From Rhodanobacter sp. (GTDB taxonomy: Bacteria; Pseudomonadota; Gammaproteobacteria; Xanthomonadales; Rhodanobacteraceae), in assembly GCA_024711345.1 (NCBI GenBank), contig JANJTA010000005.1, positions 62,001-126,000 on the forward strand: DNA of 64,000 nucleotides, read 5' to 3'. Shown here piece by piece: positions 48,744-58,027 of this stretch. Made by a program: the position numbers and the translations under genes. The notes under the pieces are model-generated. The model was not told where the DNA came from and did no database searches. It saw only the letters and a program-made list of their open reading frames with translations. The stretch's first letter is position 1. The number at the start of each line of letters is the position of its first letter.

Positions 48744-49247
48744 TCAGTCGAGCGACCGCGCGTAGCGCCAGGCATCGGCGCCGTCTTCGTAGTAGTGCGC
48801 GTAGCGGCCGGCGCGGCGGAAACCGTGGCGTTCGTACAGCCGGATCGCGGCGTCGTTGTCGGTACGCACCTCCAGCTTCAGCGCGCGGCAGCCGCGGCGG
48901 CGCACGGCGGCGTCGGCGGCGACCAGCAGTGCGGAGCCGACGCCCTGGCCGCGCGCTTCCGGCGCGGTGGCCAGCGAGTACAGACGGGCCAGCGCGCTGC
49001 CCTTGCGGAAGAACAGCACGGCGCTGCCGAGCAGCCGGTGGTGATTGGCGCCGGCCACCAGCACCAGCGCGGAGTCGCTGTCCAGGTGGCGGCGGTACTG
49101 CGCGCGGCTCAGCCGGTCGCCGTCGAAGCTGCGCAGCTCCAGTGCGACCAGTGCGTCGAGGTCGCTCGCCAGGGCGCGCCGCACGCGCACGCCGGCGGCA
49201 GGCGCGTCGGGGCGTGGCGGCGGAGATGGTGATGGCGGGGTCGGCAC
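48744..49247 (-). CDS. GNAT-family N-acetyltransferase (RimI-like)
   Basis: The 167-residue protein has the GNAT core, with the acetyl-CoA-binding loop ARGQGVGSALLVAA and the following LEVRTDNDAAIRLYERHGF, as in RimI-like enzymes. The first about 20 residues are a Pro-rich leader. The start is GTG 49247. It is divergent from the RimK-like ligase gene 163 bp away; such ligases are often coupled with GNAT enzymes. It also runs in the same direction as the mevalonate operon but is probably separate. Confidence 0.85.
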   Translation of the reverse strand: MPTPPSPSPPPRPDAPAAGVRVRRALASDLDALVALELRSFDGDRLSRAQYRRHLDSDSALVLVAGANHHRLLGSAVLFFRKGSALARLYSLATAPEARGQGVGSALLVAADAAVRRRGCRALKLEVRTDNDAAIRLYERHGFRRAGRYAHYYEDGADAWRYARSLD

Positions 49248-49410
49248 GCGCGGACTGTAGCAGCCGCCGGCGGCGACGCCCGGCCGCGGTTTACCCGCGC
49301 TTCAGCGCTGCCCTTGTGCCTGGCCGGCGCGGTGCGCAAACTGCGCGCTTTGCAAGAGCCGTCACGCTAGCGCGCGGCGCCCGCCATCGCCGTATCGCCC
49401 GAGTGGTGCC

Positions 49411-50895
49411 ATGACCCGTCTGGTCGTCGTTGTCGAAAAAGCCTCGGACTGGAGTTCGTACTACCCGTCCGTCGACGTGATGAGTGCGATGGACTACCTG
49501 CGCACGCCGGTCGGCGGCGACGACGAGCGCACCCACGTGATCAACCTGTGCCGCAGCTACAAGTACCTGGGCACCGGCTACTACGTCTCGCTGCTGGCCG
49601 AGGCGCGCGGGCACAAGGTGATGCCGTCGGTGCGCACGGTGAATGACCTGCGCCGGCGCTCGCTGTACGGCCTGGACATCGACGACCTCAACGCCAAGCT
49701 CACCCACTTCCTGCCGGCCGGCGGGCGCGACACCACCGACTTCGGCACCCTGGTCTACTTCGGCGAGACCGCCTACCCGGCGCTGCAGGACCTGGCCCGG
49801 CAGGTGTTCGAGATGTTCCCCTGCCCGCTGCTGCGCATCGAGTTCGAGCGCGACCGCGTGTGGCAGGTCAGCTCGATCAAGCCGGTCGGCCTGCACACCC
49901 TGGTCGACACCCAGGAGGATGCCTTCGCCGAAGAGCTCGACCGCTTCTCGCGCAAGTTGTGGCGCAAGCCGCGCGCGCGGCGCCAGTACCGCTACGACCT
50001 GGCGATGCTGGTCGACCCGAAGGAACAGATGCCGCCGTCGAACCGGAAGGCGCTGAAGTCGTTCATCGCGGCGGGCCGCGAGCTCGGCATCGAGGTCGAC
50101 CCGATCGGCAAGAACGACTACCAGCGGCTGGCCGAGTACGACGGCCTGTTCATCCGCGAGACCACCGCGTCCGACAACCACACCTACCGCTTCGCCCACC
50201 GCGCCGAGAAGGAAGGCATGGTGGTGATCGACGACCCCAGCTCGATCCTGCGCTGCACCAACAAGATCTACCTCAACGACCTGATGGTCTCGCGCAAGCT
50301 CGCTGTCCCTCGTACGGAGATCCTCTACCGCGACGACAGCAAGGGCATCAAGGAAGTGGTGGCCCGGCTCGGCTTCCCGCTGGTGCTGAAGATCCCGGAC
50401 GGCTCGTTCTCGCGTGGCGTGGTCAAGGTCGAGGACGAGGCGGCGCTGGCGCATGCGGCCAGCGGCCTGTTCCAGCACAGCGCGCTGCTGCTGGCGCAGG
50501 AATACGTCTACACCGAGTTCGACTGGCGCATCGGCGTGCTCAACCGCGAACCGATCTACGCCTGCAAGTACTACATGTCGCGCGGCCACTGGCAGATCTA
50601 CAACCACGGCGCCAAGGGCACGGCGAAATCCGGCGGCTTCGAGACCATCGCGCTGAAGGAGGCGCCGGCGGCGGTGGTCAAGCTGGCGCTGAAGGCGACC
50701 CAGCCGATCGGCGACGGCCTCTACGGCGTGGACCTGAAGCAGGTCGGCAACCGGCCGGTGGTGATCGAGGTGAACGACAACCCGTCGATCGACGCCGGCG
50801 TCGAGGATGCCTACCTCGGCGAGGAGCTGTACCTGCGCGTGATGCGGGAGTTCCTGCGCCGGATGGAGCGCAAGCGCCAGGGCGCTCCGCACTGA
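49411..50895 (+). CDS. RimK-like ATP-grasp ligase with RLAN N-terminal domain
   Basis: The 494-residue protein has an N-terminal RLAN-type domain (TRLVVVVEKASDWSSYYPS, about 1-200) and a C-terminal ATP-grasp domain (about 270-480) with VLKIPDGSFSRGVVKVED (nucleotide-binding Lys), AQEYVYTEFDWRIGVLN and VIEVNDNPSIDAGVED (metal ligands). RimK-type enzymes join amino acids to a carboxylate, making short peptides or tagging proteins. The substrate of this subfamily is not established. Divergent GNAT gene next to it may acetylate the product. It stands alone on its strand. Confidence 0.9.
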   Translation: MTRLVVVVEKASDWSSYYPSVDVMSAMDYLRTPVGGDDERTHVINLCRSYKYLGTGYYVSLLAEARGHKVMPSVRTVNDLRRRSLYGLDIDDLNAKLTHFLPAGGRDTTDFGTLVYFGETAYPALQDLARQVFEMFPCPLLRIEFERDRVWQVSSIKPVGLHTLVDTQEDAFAEELDRFSRKLWRKPRARRQYRYDLAMLVDPKEQMPPSNRKALKSFIAAGRELGIEVDPIGKNDYQRLAEYDGLFIRETTASDNHTYRFAHRAEKEGMVVIDDPSSILRCTNKIYLNDLMVSRKLAVPRTEILYRDDSKGIKEVVARLGFPLVLKIPDGSFSRGVVKVEDEAALAHAASGLFQHSALLLAQEYVYTEFDWRIGVLNREPIYACKYYMSRGHWQIYNHGAKGTAKSGGFETIALKEAPAAVVKLALKATQPIGDGLYGVDLKQVGNRPVVIEVNDNPSIDAGVEDAYLGEELYLRVMREFLRRMERKRQGAPH

Positions 50896-50991
50896 GCGGC
50901 TGCGCCCGCCCGGCCATCCAGGTTCGCGCGGGAGAAGGTTCGCGCAGCCGTCGTCTGCGCTTTCGCGGCGGTGACGAACAGAAATCGAAAC

Positions 50992-51249
50992 TCAGTGCCA
51001 GATCGCCGCGTGCAGCGTGCGCCGCCGCGGCCGGCACAGCGCCAGCAGCTGGCGCGGCAGCGCAGGCTCCAGCGCCAGCAGCACGACCAGCGGCGCGCCA
51101 AGCAGCCAGAACGCCGGCGTCCAGCCAAGCGACTCGGTGTACGCCGGCACCAGCGTACTCAGCAGCAGCCCGCCGCCGGCGAGCAGCCACAGCAGGGCGG
51201 CGCCGAGCAGGCGCTGGTGGCGGGCGGAAGGCAGGGCGGGCGCATGCAT
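50992..51249 (-). CDS. Small two-helix membrane protein, 85 aa
   Basis: The family is not recognised. Two helices (LLGAALLWLLAGGGLLLSTLVP and TPAFWLLGAPLVVLLALEPALP) are joined by a short polar loop, and the tail is basic (ALCRPRRRTLHAAIWH), a positive-inside pattern with both ends cytoplasmic. The start at 51249 was taken where the helical part begins; the track's 382-aa ORF is mostly antisense to aroE. It diverges from aroE. Confidence 0.65.
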   Translation of the reverse strand: MHAPALPSARHQRLLGAALLWLLAGGGLLLSTLVPAYTESLGWTPAFWLLGAPLVVLLALEPALPRQLLALCRPRRRTLHAAIWH

Positions 51250-51366
51250 GGCGGTGCTCTCGTCGGGAGGAATGGGCGCAGGCTGGCGCGCCCCCATCTC
51301 ACCGGTTGCGACCTGCCCCGCCATGGCCCACGTAGAATGGAACGCAGCCACCTGCGAGAAGTCCTC

Positions 51367-52197
51367 ATGCCAGCCACCCAGTACGCCGTGTTCGGCCATC
51401 CGATCGGTCACTCGCTGTCGCCGCCGATCCACCGGGCGTTCGCACAACAGTTCGGCATCGAGCTTGCGTACCAGGCGATCGACGTGGCGCCGGCCGGATT
51501 TGCCGCGGCAGTGCGGCGCTTCTTCGCCGACGGCGGCCGCGGCGCCAACGTCACCCTGCCGCACAAGGCCGCCGCCTTCGCGCTGGCGGACGAGCGCAGT
51601 GCGGCCGCCACCCGCGCCGGCAGCGCCAACGTGCTGACCGCGCTGGCCGGCGGCCGGCTGGCCGCGCACAACACCGACGGCGATGGCCTGGTGCGCGACC
51701 TCACCGAGCGCCACGAGGCGGACCTGCGCGGCCACACCGCGCTGCTGCTGGGGGCCGGCGGCGCCGCGCACGGGGTGGCATGGAGCCTGCTGGACGCCGG
51801 GGTGGCCACGCTGACCATCGTCAACCGCTCGCCGGAGGCAGCCGACGTGCTGGCCGACGCGATCGGCGATCCGGCGCGGGCGCACACGCGCTACTGGGAA
51901 GACCTGGCCAGCATCGGCAGCTACGACCTGATCATCAATGCCACCTCGGCCGGCGTGCTGGGCGTGGCGCTGCAGCTGCCGTTCTCGCTGATCGGCGCGC
52001 GCGCGCTGTGCTACGACCTGTCCTACGGCGCGGCCGCCGCCAGCTTCCTGACCTGGGCGAAAACCGCCGGCGCGTGGCGTGCCTTCGACGGCCTCGGCAT
52101 GCTGGTGGAAACCGCCGCCGACGCGTTCGAGCTGTGGCATGGCCAGCGCCCGGATACCGAGCCGGTGTACCAGTCGCTGCGCCAGCAGGGCGCATGA
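51367..52197 (+). CDS. aroE: Shikimate dehydrogenase
   Basis: The 276-residue enzyme reduces 3-dehydroshikimate to shikimate with NADPH in aromatic amino acid synthesis. Substrate residues are visible: SLSPPIH at the N-terminus, catalytic Lys67 in VTLPHKAAA and Asp104 in HNTDGDGL. The NADP-binding loop is [10 protein letters not shown] and the base-contacting NRSPE follows. The ATG at 51367 has GAGAAG upstream. The next gene starts within its stop codon (ATGA). Confidence 0.96.
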   Translation: MPATQYAVFGHPIGHSLSPPIHRAFAQQFGIELAYQAIDVAPAGFAAAVRRFFADGGRGANVTLPHKAAAFALADERSAAATRAGSANVLTALAGGRLAAHNTDGDGLVRDLTERHEADLRGHTALLLGAGGAAHGVAWSLLDAGVATLTIVNRSPEAADVLADAIGDPARAHTRYWEDLASIGSYDLIINATSAGVLGVALQLPFSLIGARALCYDLSYGAAAASFLTWAKTAGAWRAFDGLGMLVETAADAFELWHGQRPDTEPVYQSLRQQGA

Positions 52198-52460
52198 ACG
52201 CGCTTGCGTGTCGCGCCGGCTGCGGCGCCTGCTGCATCGCCCCGTCGATCAGCTCGCCGATTCCGGGCATGCCCGATGGCAAGCCGGCCGGCGTGCGCTG
52301 CGTGCAGCTCACCGACGACCACCGCTGCGCGATCTTCGGCCGCCCCGAGCGGCCCGCGGTTTGCCGCCGCCTGGGTGCCGAGCCGGCGATGTGCGGCACG
52401 GATCGCGCCCATGCGCTGGCCTGGTTGGCGCGGCTGGAAGCGGCTACCGCCGCGCGCTGA
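52194..52460 (+). CDS. YkgJ-type cysteine-cluster protein
   Basis: The 88-residue protein holds the zinc/iron cysteine pattern CRAGCGACC near the start, CVQL with HRCAIF and a later CRRL...MCG, typical of YkgJ-family proteins. The function is unknown, possibly a metal cluster or zinc chaperone. It overlaps aroE by 4 bp (ATGA), so it is translated with it. Confidence 0.85.
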   Translation: MNALACRAGCGACCIAPSISSPIPGMPDGKPAGVRCVQLTDDHRCAIFGRPERPAVCRRLGAEPAMCGTDRAHALAWLARLEAATAAR

Positions 52461-52572
52461 GACGGTGCCGCCACGCCGCTGCAACATGGCCCGGCGATGA
52501 TGGCGCCGTCCGCCGGGAGCGTGTCGATGACGCGGACTCCCGCGTGCGGGATCGGTTTGCGCAGCAGGTGTC

Positions 52573-53118
52573 ATGCCCCGTTTTCTTCCCGTCGTATCGC
52601 CCCGCTACGCGCTCACGCTGGTCGGTCTGCTGCTGCTGACCGGTGGCGTTTTCCTCCGGTACTCCCGGGCGCCGACGAACGCCGCGTTGAACGTGGCCGC
52701 ACCCGCCGCGGCGGCTGCCGCCGACGCGCCGGGCGACGAGGCGCAGAGCGGCAGCGCCATCCTGCTCGGCCTGGCCCGCGACGCCATGCATGACGGACGT
52801 CTGATCGCACCGGCCGGCAGCAACGCGTTCGAGTTCTACCTGAGCGTGCTGCAGCTGGAACCGGGCAACCGCACCGCCGACGAGGCCCTGCGCGAATCGT
52901 TCCCGCGCGCGGCGGAGGAGGTCGAGCGCACCATCAACCAGAACGGCCTGGACGAGGCGCGCCGCGAGATCGACCTGCTGCGCGAGTTCGACCGCGACAA
53001 CTTCACCCTGGCCCTGCTCGGCGGCAAGCTCTCCGCCGCGCGCAACCTCGAGCGGCGGCAGCATGAGGCCGAGGCCGCGCGCATCCGCCAGGCGAACGCG
53101 GCGCGCGGCGCGCCGTGA
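52573..53118 (+). CDS. Membrane-anchored protein resembling TonB-partner N-domains
   Basis: The 181-residue protein has a signal anchor (YALTLVGLLLLTGGVFL) and an Ala-rich linker. Its helical domain (about 60-170: GRLIAPAGSNAFEFYLSVLQLEPGNRTADEALRESFP and LDEARREIDLLREFDRDNFTLALLGGKL) has TPR-like spacing. I recall similar N-terminal regions in some TonB-like proteins of Xanthomonadales, but here the TonB C-terminal domain is absent. Family and role are uncertain; it is a stand-alone gene. Confidence 0.65.
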   Translation: MPRFLPVVSPRYALTLVGLLLLTGGVFLRYSRAPTNAALNVAAPAAAAAADAPGDEAQSGSAILLGLARDAMHDGRLIAPAGSNAFEFYLSVLQLEPGNRTADEALRESFPRAAEEVERTINQNGLDEARREIDLLREFDRDNFTLALLGGKLSAARNLERRQHEAEAARIRQANAARGAP

Positions 53119-53125
53119 CCACCGC

Positions 53126-53659
53126 TCAGGCGGACGCCAGGTAGGCGTCCTTCAACCGCACGTAGTGGTCGGCCGAGTAGTGCAGCTGCTCGATCTCGCG
53201 CTCGCTTAGCCGGCGCACGAACCGCGCCGGGTTGCCCAGCCACAGCTCGCCCTCGCCGACCACCTTGCCCGGCGGCACCAGCGCGCCGGCGCCGACGAAG
53301 CCGTGCTGCATCACCACCGCGCCATCCAGCACGCTGGCGTGCATGCCGATCAGGCAGTAGTCGCCGATGGTGCAGGCGTGCACCACCGCGGCGTGGCCGA
53401 CGGTGACGCCCGCGCCGATCAGGCACGGGTAGCCCGGCCCGTACGGACCGGCGTGGGCGACGTGCACGATGGCGCCGTCCTGGATGCTGGTCTTCGCGCC
53501 GACGCGGATGTGGTTGACGTCGCCGCGCAGCACCGCGCCGGGCCAGATCGAGACGTCGTCGCCCAGCACCACGTCGCCGATCACGCTGGCGGCGGGGTCG
53601 ACGTGGACGCGTGCACCGAGGCTGGGCGCGATGCCCTTGAAACTGCGCAGGGGATTCAT
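53126..53659 (-). CDS. Gamma-class carbonic anhydrase family protein
   Basis: The 177-residue left-handed beta-helix protein shows hexapeptide turns (DVVLGDDVSIWPGAVLRGDVNHIRVG). The metal-binding histidines are present as VHVAHAGP, TVGHAAVVHACTIGD. It resembles YrdA-type gamma carbonic anhydrases; many are of unproven activity. It is convergent with the preceding gene (8 bp apart) and shares a short divergent region with the M3 peptidase. Confidence 0.93.
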   Translation of the reverse strand: MNPLRSFKGIAPSLGARVHVDPAASVIGDVVLGDDVSIWPGAVLRGDVNHIRVGAKTSIQDGAIVHVAHAGPYGPGYPCLIGAGVTVGHAAVVHACTIGDYCLIGMHASVLDGAVVMQHGFVGAGALVPPGKVVGEGELWLGNPARFVRRLSEREIEQLHYSADHYVRLKDAYLASA

Positions 53660-53742
53660 CGGCCCATTCTAGCGGCGCCGCGCCGCCGTGCTTGATTTCG
53701 GCCGGCGCGCTCGCCACGCTGACGGCCTGCCAAGGAGCGCCC

Positions 53743-55800
53743 ATGAGTGACCACAACCCGCTGCTCGCCGACGACCCGCTGCCGGCGTTCTCGCAGATCC
53801 GGCCCGAACACGTCGAACCGGCGATCGACGCCATCCTCGCCGACTACCGCGCCGGCATCGACGCGCTGACCGCAGCGGGCGCGCCGCACGACTTCGCCCA
53901 CGTGATGCTGACCCAGGAGCGACTGGAGCAGCGCCTGGCGCGGGCCTGGGCGCCGGTGTCGCACCTGCATGCGGTGGCCGACAGCGAGGCCCTGCGCCAG
54001 GTCTACGGGCCGGCCGAGGAGAAGCTGACCGAACATGCGATCGAGCTGGGCCAGAACCGCGACCTCTACGCCGCGGTGCAGGCGCTGGCGGCAACGGCGG
54101 ATTTCGCCGCGCTGCCGCGGCCCGAGCGCACGCTGGTCGAGCACGCGCTGCGCGACTTCAGGCTGTCCGGCGTGGCGCTGGACGAGCCGGCGCGTTCGCG
54201 TTTCCGCGCGATCGGGGTGGAACTGTCGAAGCTCTCCACGGAGTTCTCCAACGCGGTGCTCGACGCCAGCGAGGCATGGCACGAGCACGTCACCGACGAG
54301 CGCGACCTTGCCGGCGTGCCGGAGTCCGGCCGCGCGGTGCTGCGCCAGTACGCCGAGGACCAGCAACTGGACGGCTACCTGGTGACCCTGAAACAACCCA
54401 GCGTGCAGGCGGTGCTGACCTATGCGGACAACCGCGGCCTGCGCGAGCGGGTGTACTGGGCCTATCAGACGCGCGCCTCCGATCAGGGCCCGGACGCGGG
54501 CAAGTTCGACAACTCCGCGCGCATCGAGCGGATCATGGCGTTGCGCCACGAGGCGGCGCAGCTGCTCGGCTTCGCCAATGCGGCGGAGGAGTCGCTGGCC
54601 ACCAAGATGGCCACCTCGCCGGCCGAAGTCATGGACTTCCTGCACGACCTGGCGGAGCGCGCCAAGCCGGTGGCGCAGCGCGAGCTGGCCCGGCTGCGCG
54701 AGTTCGCCAGCGCCGAGCTGAAGCTCGACAACCTCGAGCCGTGGGATGTCGGCTACGCGTCGGAAAAATTGCGCCAGCGCGACTACGCACTGGAAGAGGA
54801 ACAGCTCAAGCCGTACTTCCCGCTGCCGGCGGTGATCGACGGCCTGTTCGGCCTCGCCGGAAAGCTCTACGGCATCACCCTCGCCCCGCGCGACGGCGTC
54901 GACGTGTGGCATCCACAGGTGCGCTACTACGACGTGCGCGACGCCGATGGCCGCGTGTTCGCCGGTGCCTACGTCGACCTGTACGCGCGCAACGGCAAGC
55001 GCGGCGGCGCCTGGATGGACGTGTGCCGCGCCCGCTTCGACGACGACGGGCAGCACCAGCTGCCGGTGGCCTTCCTCACCTGCAACTTCGCGCCGCCCAC
55101 CGCAGGCAAGCCGGCCCTGCTCACCCACGACGACGTGCTCACCCTGTTCCACGAGTTCGGCCACGGTCTGCACCATCTGCTCACCGAGATCGCGCTGCCC
55201 TCGATCGGCGGCATCGACGGCGTCGAGTGGGACGCGGTGGAACTGCCCAGCCAGTTCATGGAGAACTTCGGCTGGAACCGCGAGGCGCTCGACCTGTTCG
55301 CGCGGCACTGGCAGACCAGCGAGCGGCTGCCGGACGCGCTGTTCGAGCGCATGCTGGCGGCGCGGCACTTCCATGCCGGGCTGTTCCTGGTGCGCCAGCT
55401 GGAGTTCGCCCTGTTCGACTTTCTGCTGCACCTGGAGTACGACCCGGCGCAGGGTGCGCGCGCGCTGGCCGTGCTGGAAAAGGTGCGCAAGCAGGTGGCG
55501 GTGCTGCATCCGCCGGCCTGGCAGCGCTTCCCGCATGGCTTCAGCCACATCTTCGCCGGCGGCTACGCGGCCGGCTACTACAGCTACCTGTGGGCCGAGC
55601 TGCTCAGCGCCGACGCGTTCGGCGCGTTCGAGGCAGCCGCGGCGCACGGCGGCAGCGTGATCGACCGCGTCACCGGCGAGCGCTTCCGCCGCGAGTTCCT
55701 CGCCGTCGGCGCCAGCCGCCCGGCGCTGGAGAGCTTCGTCGCGTTCCGCGGCCGCACGCCCGAACCGGAAGCGCTGCTGCGCAGCCACGGCTTGAGCTGA
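53743..55800 (+). CDS. prlC: M3-family oligopeptidase (oligopeptidase A type)
   Basis: The 685-residue zinc peptidase has HEFGH at about 470-474 (LFHEFGHGLHHLLTE) and the third ligand in VELPSQFMENFGW downstream. It matches oligopeptidase A (PrlC), a cytoplasmic peptidase that clears short peptides including signal-peptide fragments. Length is normal. I chose ATG 53743 with AAGGAG upstream; the track ORF extends 17 codons further. No operon partner is visible. Confidence 0.95.
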   Translation: MSDHNPLLADDPLPAFSQIRPEHVEPAIDAILADYRAGIDALTAAGAPHDFAHVMLTQERLEQRLARAWAPVSHLHAVADSEALRQVYGPAEEKLTEHAIELGQNRDLYAAVQALAATADFAALPRPERTLVEHALRDFRLSGVALDEPARSRFRAIGVELSKLSTEFSNAVLDASEAWHEHVTDERDLAGVPESGRAVLRQYAEDQQLDGYLVTLKQPSVQAVLTYADNRGLRERVYWAYQTRASDQGPDAGKFDNSARIERIMALRHEAAQLLGFANAAEESLATKMATSPAEVMDFLHDLAERAKPVAQRELARLREFASAELKLDNLEPWDVGYASEKLRQRDYALEEEQLKPYFPLPAVIDGLFGLAGKLYGITLAPRDGVDVWHPQVRYYDVRDADGRVFAGAYVDLYARNGKRGGAWMDVCRARFDDDGQHQLPVAFLTCNFAPPTAGKPALLTHDDVLTLFHEFGHGLHHLLTEIALPSIGGIDGVEWDAVELPSQFMENFGWNREALDLFARHWQTSERLPDALFERMLAARHFHAGLFLVRQLEFALFDFLLHLEYDPAQGARALAVLEKVRKQVAVLHPPAWQRFPHGFSHIFAGGYAAGYYSYLWAELLSADAFGAFEAAAAHGGSVIDRVTGERFRREFLAVGASRPALESFVAFRGRTPEPEALLRSHGLS

Positions 55801-55815
55801 TCCCTCCAGCACCCG

Positions 55816-55893
55816 GTAGGAGCCCGCTCGCGGGCGATGCCTTTGGGTCGGGATTCGGGATTCGTAAAGCATCGCCCACGAGCGGGCTCCCGC
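55816..55893. repeat. Dispersed palindromic repeat, copy 2
   Basis: GTAGGAGCCCGCTCGCGGGCGATGC (55816-55840) and GCATCGCCCACGAGCGGGCTCCCGC (55869-55893) form a 25-bp inverted repeat with three mismatches and a 28-bp spacer. It belongs to the same family as copy 1 and lies between the convergent M3 peptidase and cold-shock genes. Confidence 0.82.
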
Positions 55894-55908
55894 GGTGGAC
55901 GCGGCGCA

Positions 55909-55936
55909 AAAAGAAAGCCCGCCGAAGCGGGCTTTC
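55909..55936 (-). terminator. Terminator of the cold-shock gene
   Basis: GAAAGCCCGC-CGAA-GCGGGCTTTC is a perfect 10-bp stem with a tetraloop. On the minus strand it is followed by TTTTT, so it ends the cold-shock transcript. Confidence 0.85.
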
Positions 55937-55959
55937 CTCAAGCGTTCGAGTGGTGAAAC

Positions 55960-56169
55960 TCAGACCGCCTGGACTTCCTCAGCCTGCAGGCCCTTCTGGC
56001 CCTTGGTGACGATGAACGTGACGCGCTGACCTTCCTGCAGGGACTTGAAGCCCGTGCCCTGGATCGCGCGGAAATGCACGAACAGGTCATCACCGCTTTC
56101 CGGGGTGATGAAGCCAAAACCCTTGGCGTCGTTGAACCACTTGACTGTACCGCTCTGACGATCCGACAT
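55960..56169 (-). CDS. CspA-family cold-shock protein
   Basis: The 69-residue OB-fold protein has both RNA-binding motifs: [18 protein letters not shown] (RNP1) and DLFVHFRAI (RNP2). It acts as an RNA chaperone. I chose ATG 56169 ([12 protein letters not shown]); the track's 118-residue version includes a long untranslated leader. The leader up to about 56290 is AT-rich with an A-rich segment (AAAATAGGAGTTTCC on the other strand), consistent with a regulated 5' UTR. It diverges from xthA. Confidence 0.95.
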   Translation of the reverse strand: MSDRQSGTVKWFNDAKGFGFITPESGDDLFVHFRAIQGTGFKSLQEGQRVTFIVTKGQKGLQAEEVQAV

Positions 56170-56383
56170 GTAACTTTTACCTTTGAAGCATGGATGTGTT
56201 TGCGGCCCGATGCGCAAGGCACGGGCTGCAAAGTAGACGCAAAAATAGGAGTTTCCTCGGACTCTTGCCCGCGCAGCATACACTGGAATGCGCGTTTCCG
56301 GTGATTTTTCCGCCACTTCCGTTCATCTGGCGGTATCCCGCCGGCCGCGCAGGGGCCGCGGGCGCTTCCCGTACAATGCGGCC

Positions 56384-57184
56384 ATGAAGATCGCCTCGTG
56401 GAACGTCAATTCGCTGAAGGTGCGCCTGCCGCAGTTGACCCAGTGGCTGGCCGACGCGCGCCCGGACGTGCTGGCGCTGCAGGAAACCAAGCTGGAAGAC
56501 GCCAGGTTTCCGGTGGACGAGCTGGCCGCGGCCGGTTACCGCGCGGTGTATTCGGGCCAGAAGACCTACAACGGCGTGGCCATCCTGGCCCGCGACGAGC
56601 CGCGCGACATCGTCACCGACATCCCCGGCCTGGACGACCCGCAGCGGCGCATCCTGGCCGCCACCATCGGCGACCCCGCTGCGGATCCGGCGCAGGCGCT
56701 GCGCGTGGTGAATCTCTACGTGGTCAACGGCAAGGCGATCGGCGACGAGAAATACGCCTACAAGCTGGATTGGCTGGGCAAGGTGCGCGAGTTCCTGGCG
56801 CGCGAGCTGGAACGCCACCCGAACCTGGTGGTGCTGGGCGACTTCAACATCTGCCCGGACGAGCGCGACGTCTACGACCCGGTCGCCTGGGGCGAGGACA
56901 TCCTGTGCTCGCCGCCGGAACGGGCCGCGCTGAAGGCGATCACCGACCTCGGCCTGCACGACAGCTTCCGGCTGTTCGAGACCGCGCCCGGGCACTACAG
57001 CTGGTGGGATTACCGGCAGGCGGCGTTTCGCCGCAACATGGGCCTGCGCATCGACCTGATCCTGATCGGCGAGGCGCTGAAATCCGCCGCCACCGCGGCC
57101 GCGATCGACCGCGAACCGCGCCGCTGGGAGCGCCCTTCCGACCACACGCCGGTGACGCTGGACCTGGATATCCGAACGACATGA
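56384..57184 (+). CDS. xthA: Exodeoxyribonuclease III
   Basis: The 266-residue EEP-family nuclease repairs abasic sites and degrades DNA from 3' ends. Family signatures are IASWNVNSLKVRL, LQETKLED, GDFNICPDERDVYDP and the closing SDHTPVTLDL. Asp/His catalytic residues are present. The ATG is preceded by TACAATGCG, which may be a -10 element. The next gene overlaps by 4 bp (ATGA). Confidence 0.95.
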   Translation: MKIASWNVNSLKVRLPQLTQWLADARPDVLALQETKLEDARFPVDELAAAGYRAVYSGQKTYNGVAILARDEPRDIVTDIPGLDDPQRRILAATIGDPAADPAQALRVVNLYVVNGKAIGDEKYAYKLDWLGKVREFLARELERHPNLVVLGDFNICPDERDVYDPVAWGEDILCSPPERAALKAITDLGLHDSFRLFETAPGHYSWWDYRQAAFRRNMGLRIDLILIGEALKSAATAAAIDREPRRWERPSDHTPVTLDLDIRTT

Positions 57185-57858
57185 CTGCAAAAAGCGAATG
57201 GCCCAGCTCGCTGGACGACGAGGAACTGGGCGAACTGGACCGCTACCTGCGCGCGCACACCGGCGAGGGCGACCTGTTGCTGGACGGCGTGCACGGCCTG
57301 CTCTCGGCGCTGGCGGTCGGCCCGCTGCAGGTGCTGCCGGACGAATGGCTGCCCGAGGTGCTGCACGAGCCGTTCACCGACGAGGGCGAAGGCAACCGCG
57401 TGCTCGCGCTGCTGGCCAAGCTCAACGACTCGATCGTCGCCGAGCTGGAGGTGGACGCCTACGAGCCGATCCTCGGCGAGGTCGAGACGGAAACCGGCCC
57501 GATGCTGTCCGCCGCCGGCTGGTGCGAGGGCTTCAGCCGCGGCATCGACCTGCGCGCCGGGCTGTGGGAAAGCCGGCTGAGCGAGGACCCGCAGCTGATG
57601 GAACTGCTCGGCCCGGTGATGGCGCTGGCGGTGGACGAGGGCATCCTCAGCGCCGACGCCGAGTTCGAGAAGCTCAGCGACGACGAATACGACGAGTGCC
57701 TGGCCCAGCTGCCGGGCGTGCTCGGCGCGGTGAACCAGTACTGGCAGGCCAAGCCGGCCACCGCGGCGGAGGTCGAGGCGATGGTGCGCCAGCAGCAGCC
57801 CGACCCCGGCGACGACGGCAACCCGCCGCGCCAGCGCAGCGGACACTGGGTGCATTGA
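57181..57858 (+). CDS. UPF0149 (YecA/YgfB) family protein
   Basis: The 225-residue acidic protein matches UPF0149, with the helical core (ELGELDRYLRAHTGEGDLLLDGVHGLLSALAVGP, GWCEGFSRGIDLR) and the WCEGF motif typical of the family. The role is unclear; some members carry a SEC-C motif, which is not visible here. It is coupled to xthA by an ATGA overlap. Confidence 0.88.
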   Translation: MTAKSEWPSSLDDEELGELDRYLRAHTGEGDLLLDGVHGLLSALAVGPLQVLPDEWLPEVLHEPFTDEGEGNRVLALLAKLNDSIVAELEVDAYEPILGEVETETGPMLSAAGWCEGFSRGIDLRAGLWESRLSEDPQLMELLGPVMALAVDEGILSADAEFEKLSDDEYDECLAQLPGVLGAVNQYWQAKPATAAEVEAMVRQQQPDPGDDGNPPRQRSGHWVH

Positions 57859-57863
57859 ATCCT

Positions 57864-57923
57864 TGGGAGCCCGCTCGCGGGCGAGGTTTTTCCGAACTCC
57901 GGACCTGCAAGCTCACCTCGCGC
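57864..57923. repeat. Dispersed palindromic repeat, degenerate half-copy
   Basis: GGGAGCCCGCTCGCGGGCGAGG (from 57865) matches the left arm of the GTAGGAGCCCGC family. The right arm has decayed to AAGCTCACCTCGCGCTTTCG. It lies 5 bp after the UPF0149 stop. Confidence 0.6.
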
Positions 57924-58027
57924 TTTCGTACTGTCGCGCCGGCGGAACGATCCGTTCCCGCCGTGGCGCTTGGATAACATGCTCCGCGCGATCATGTTGG
58001 CGCCATTGCATTCACCGGAGACCCGCC

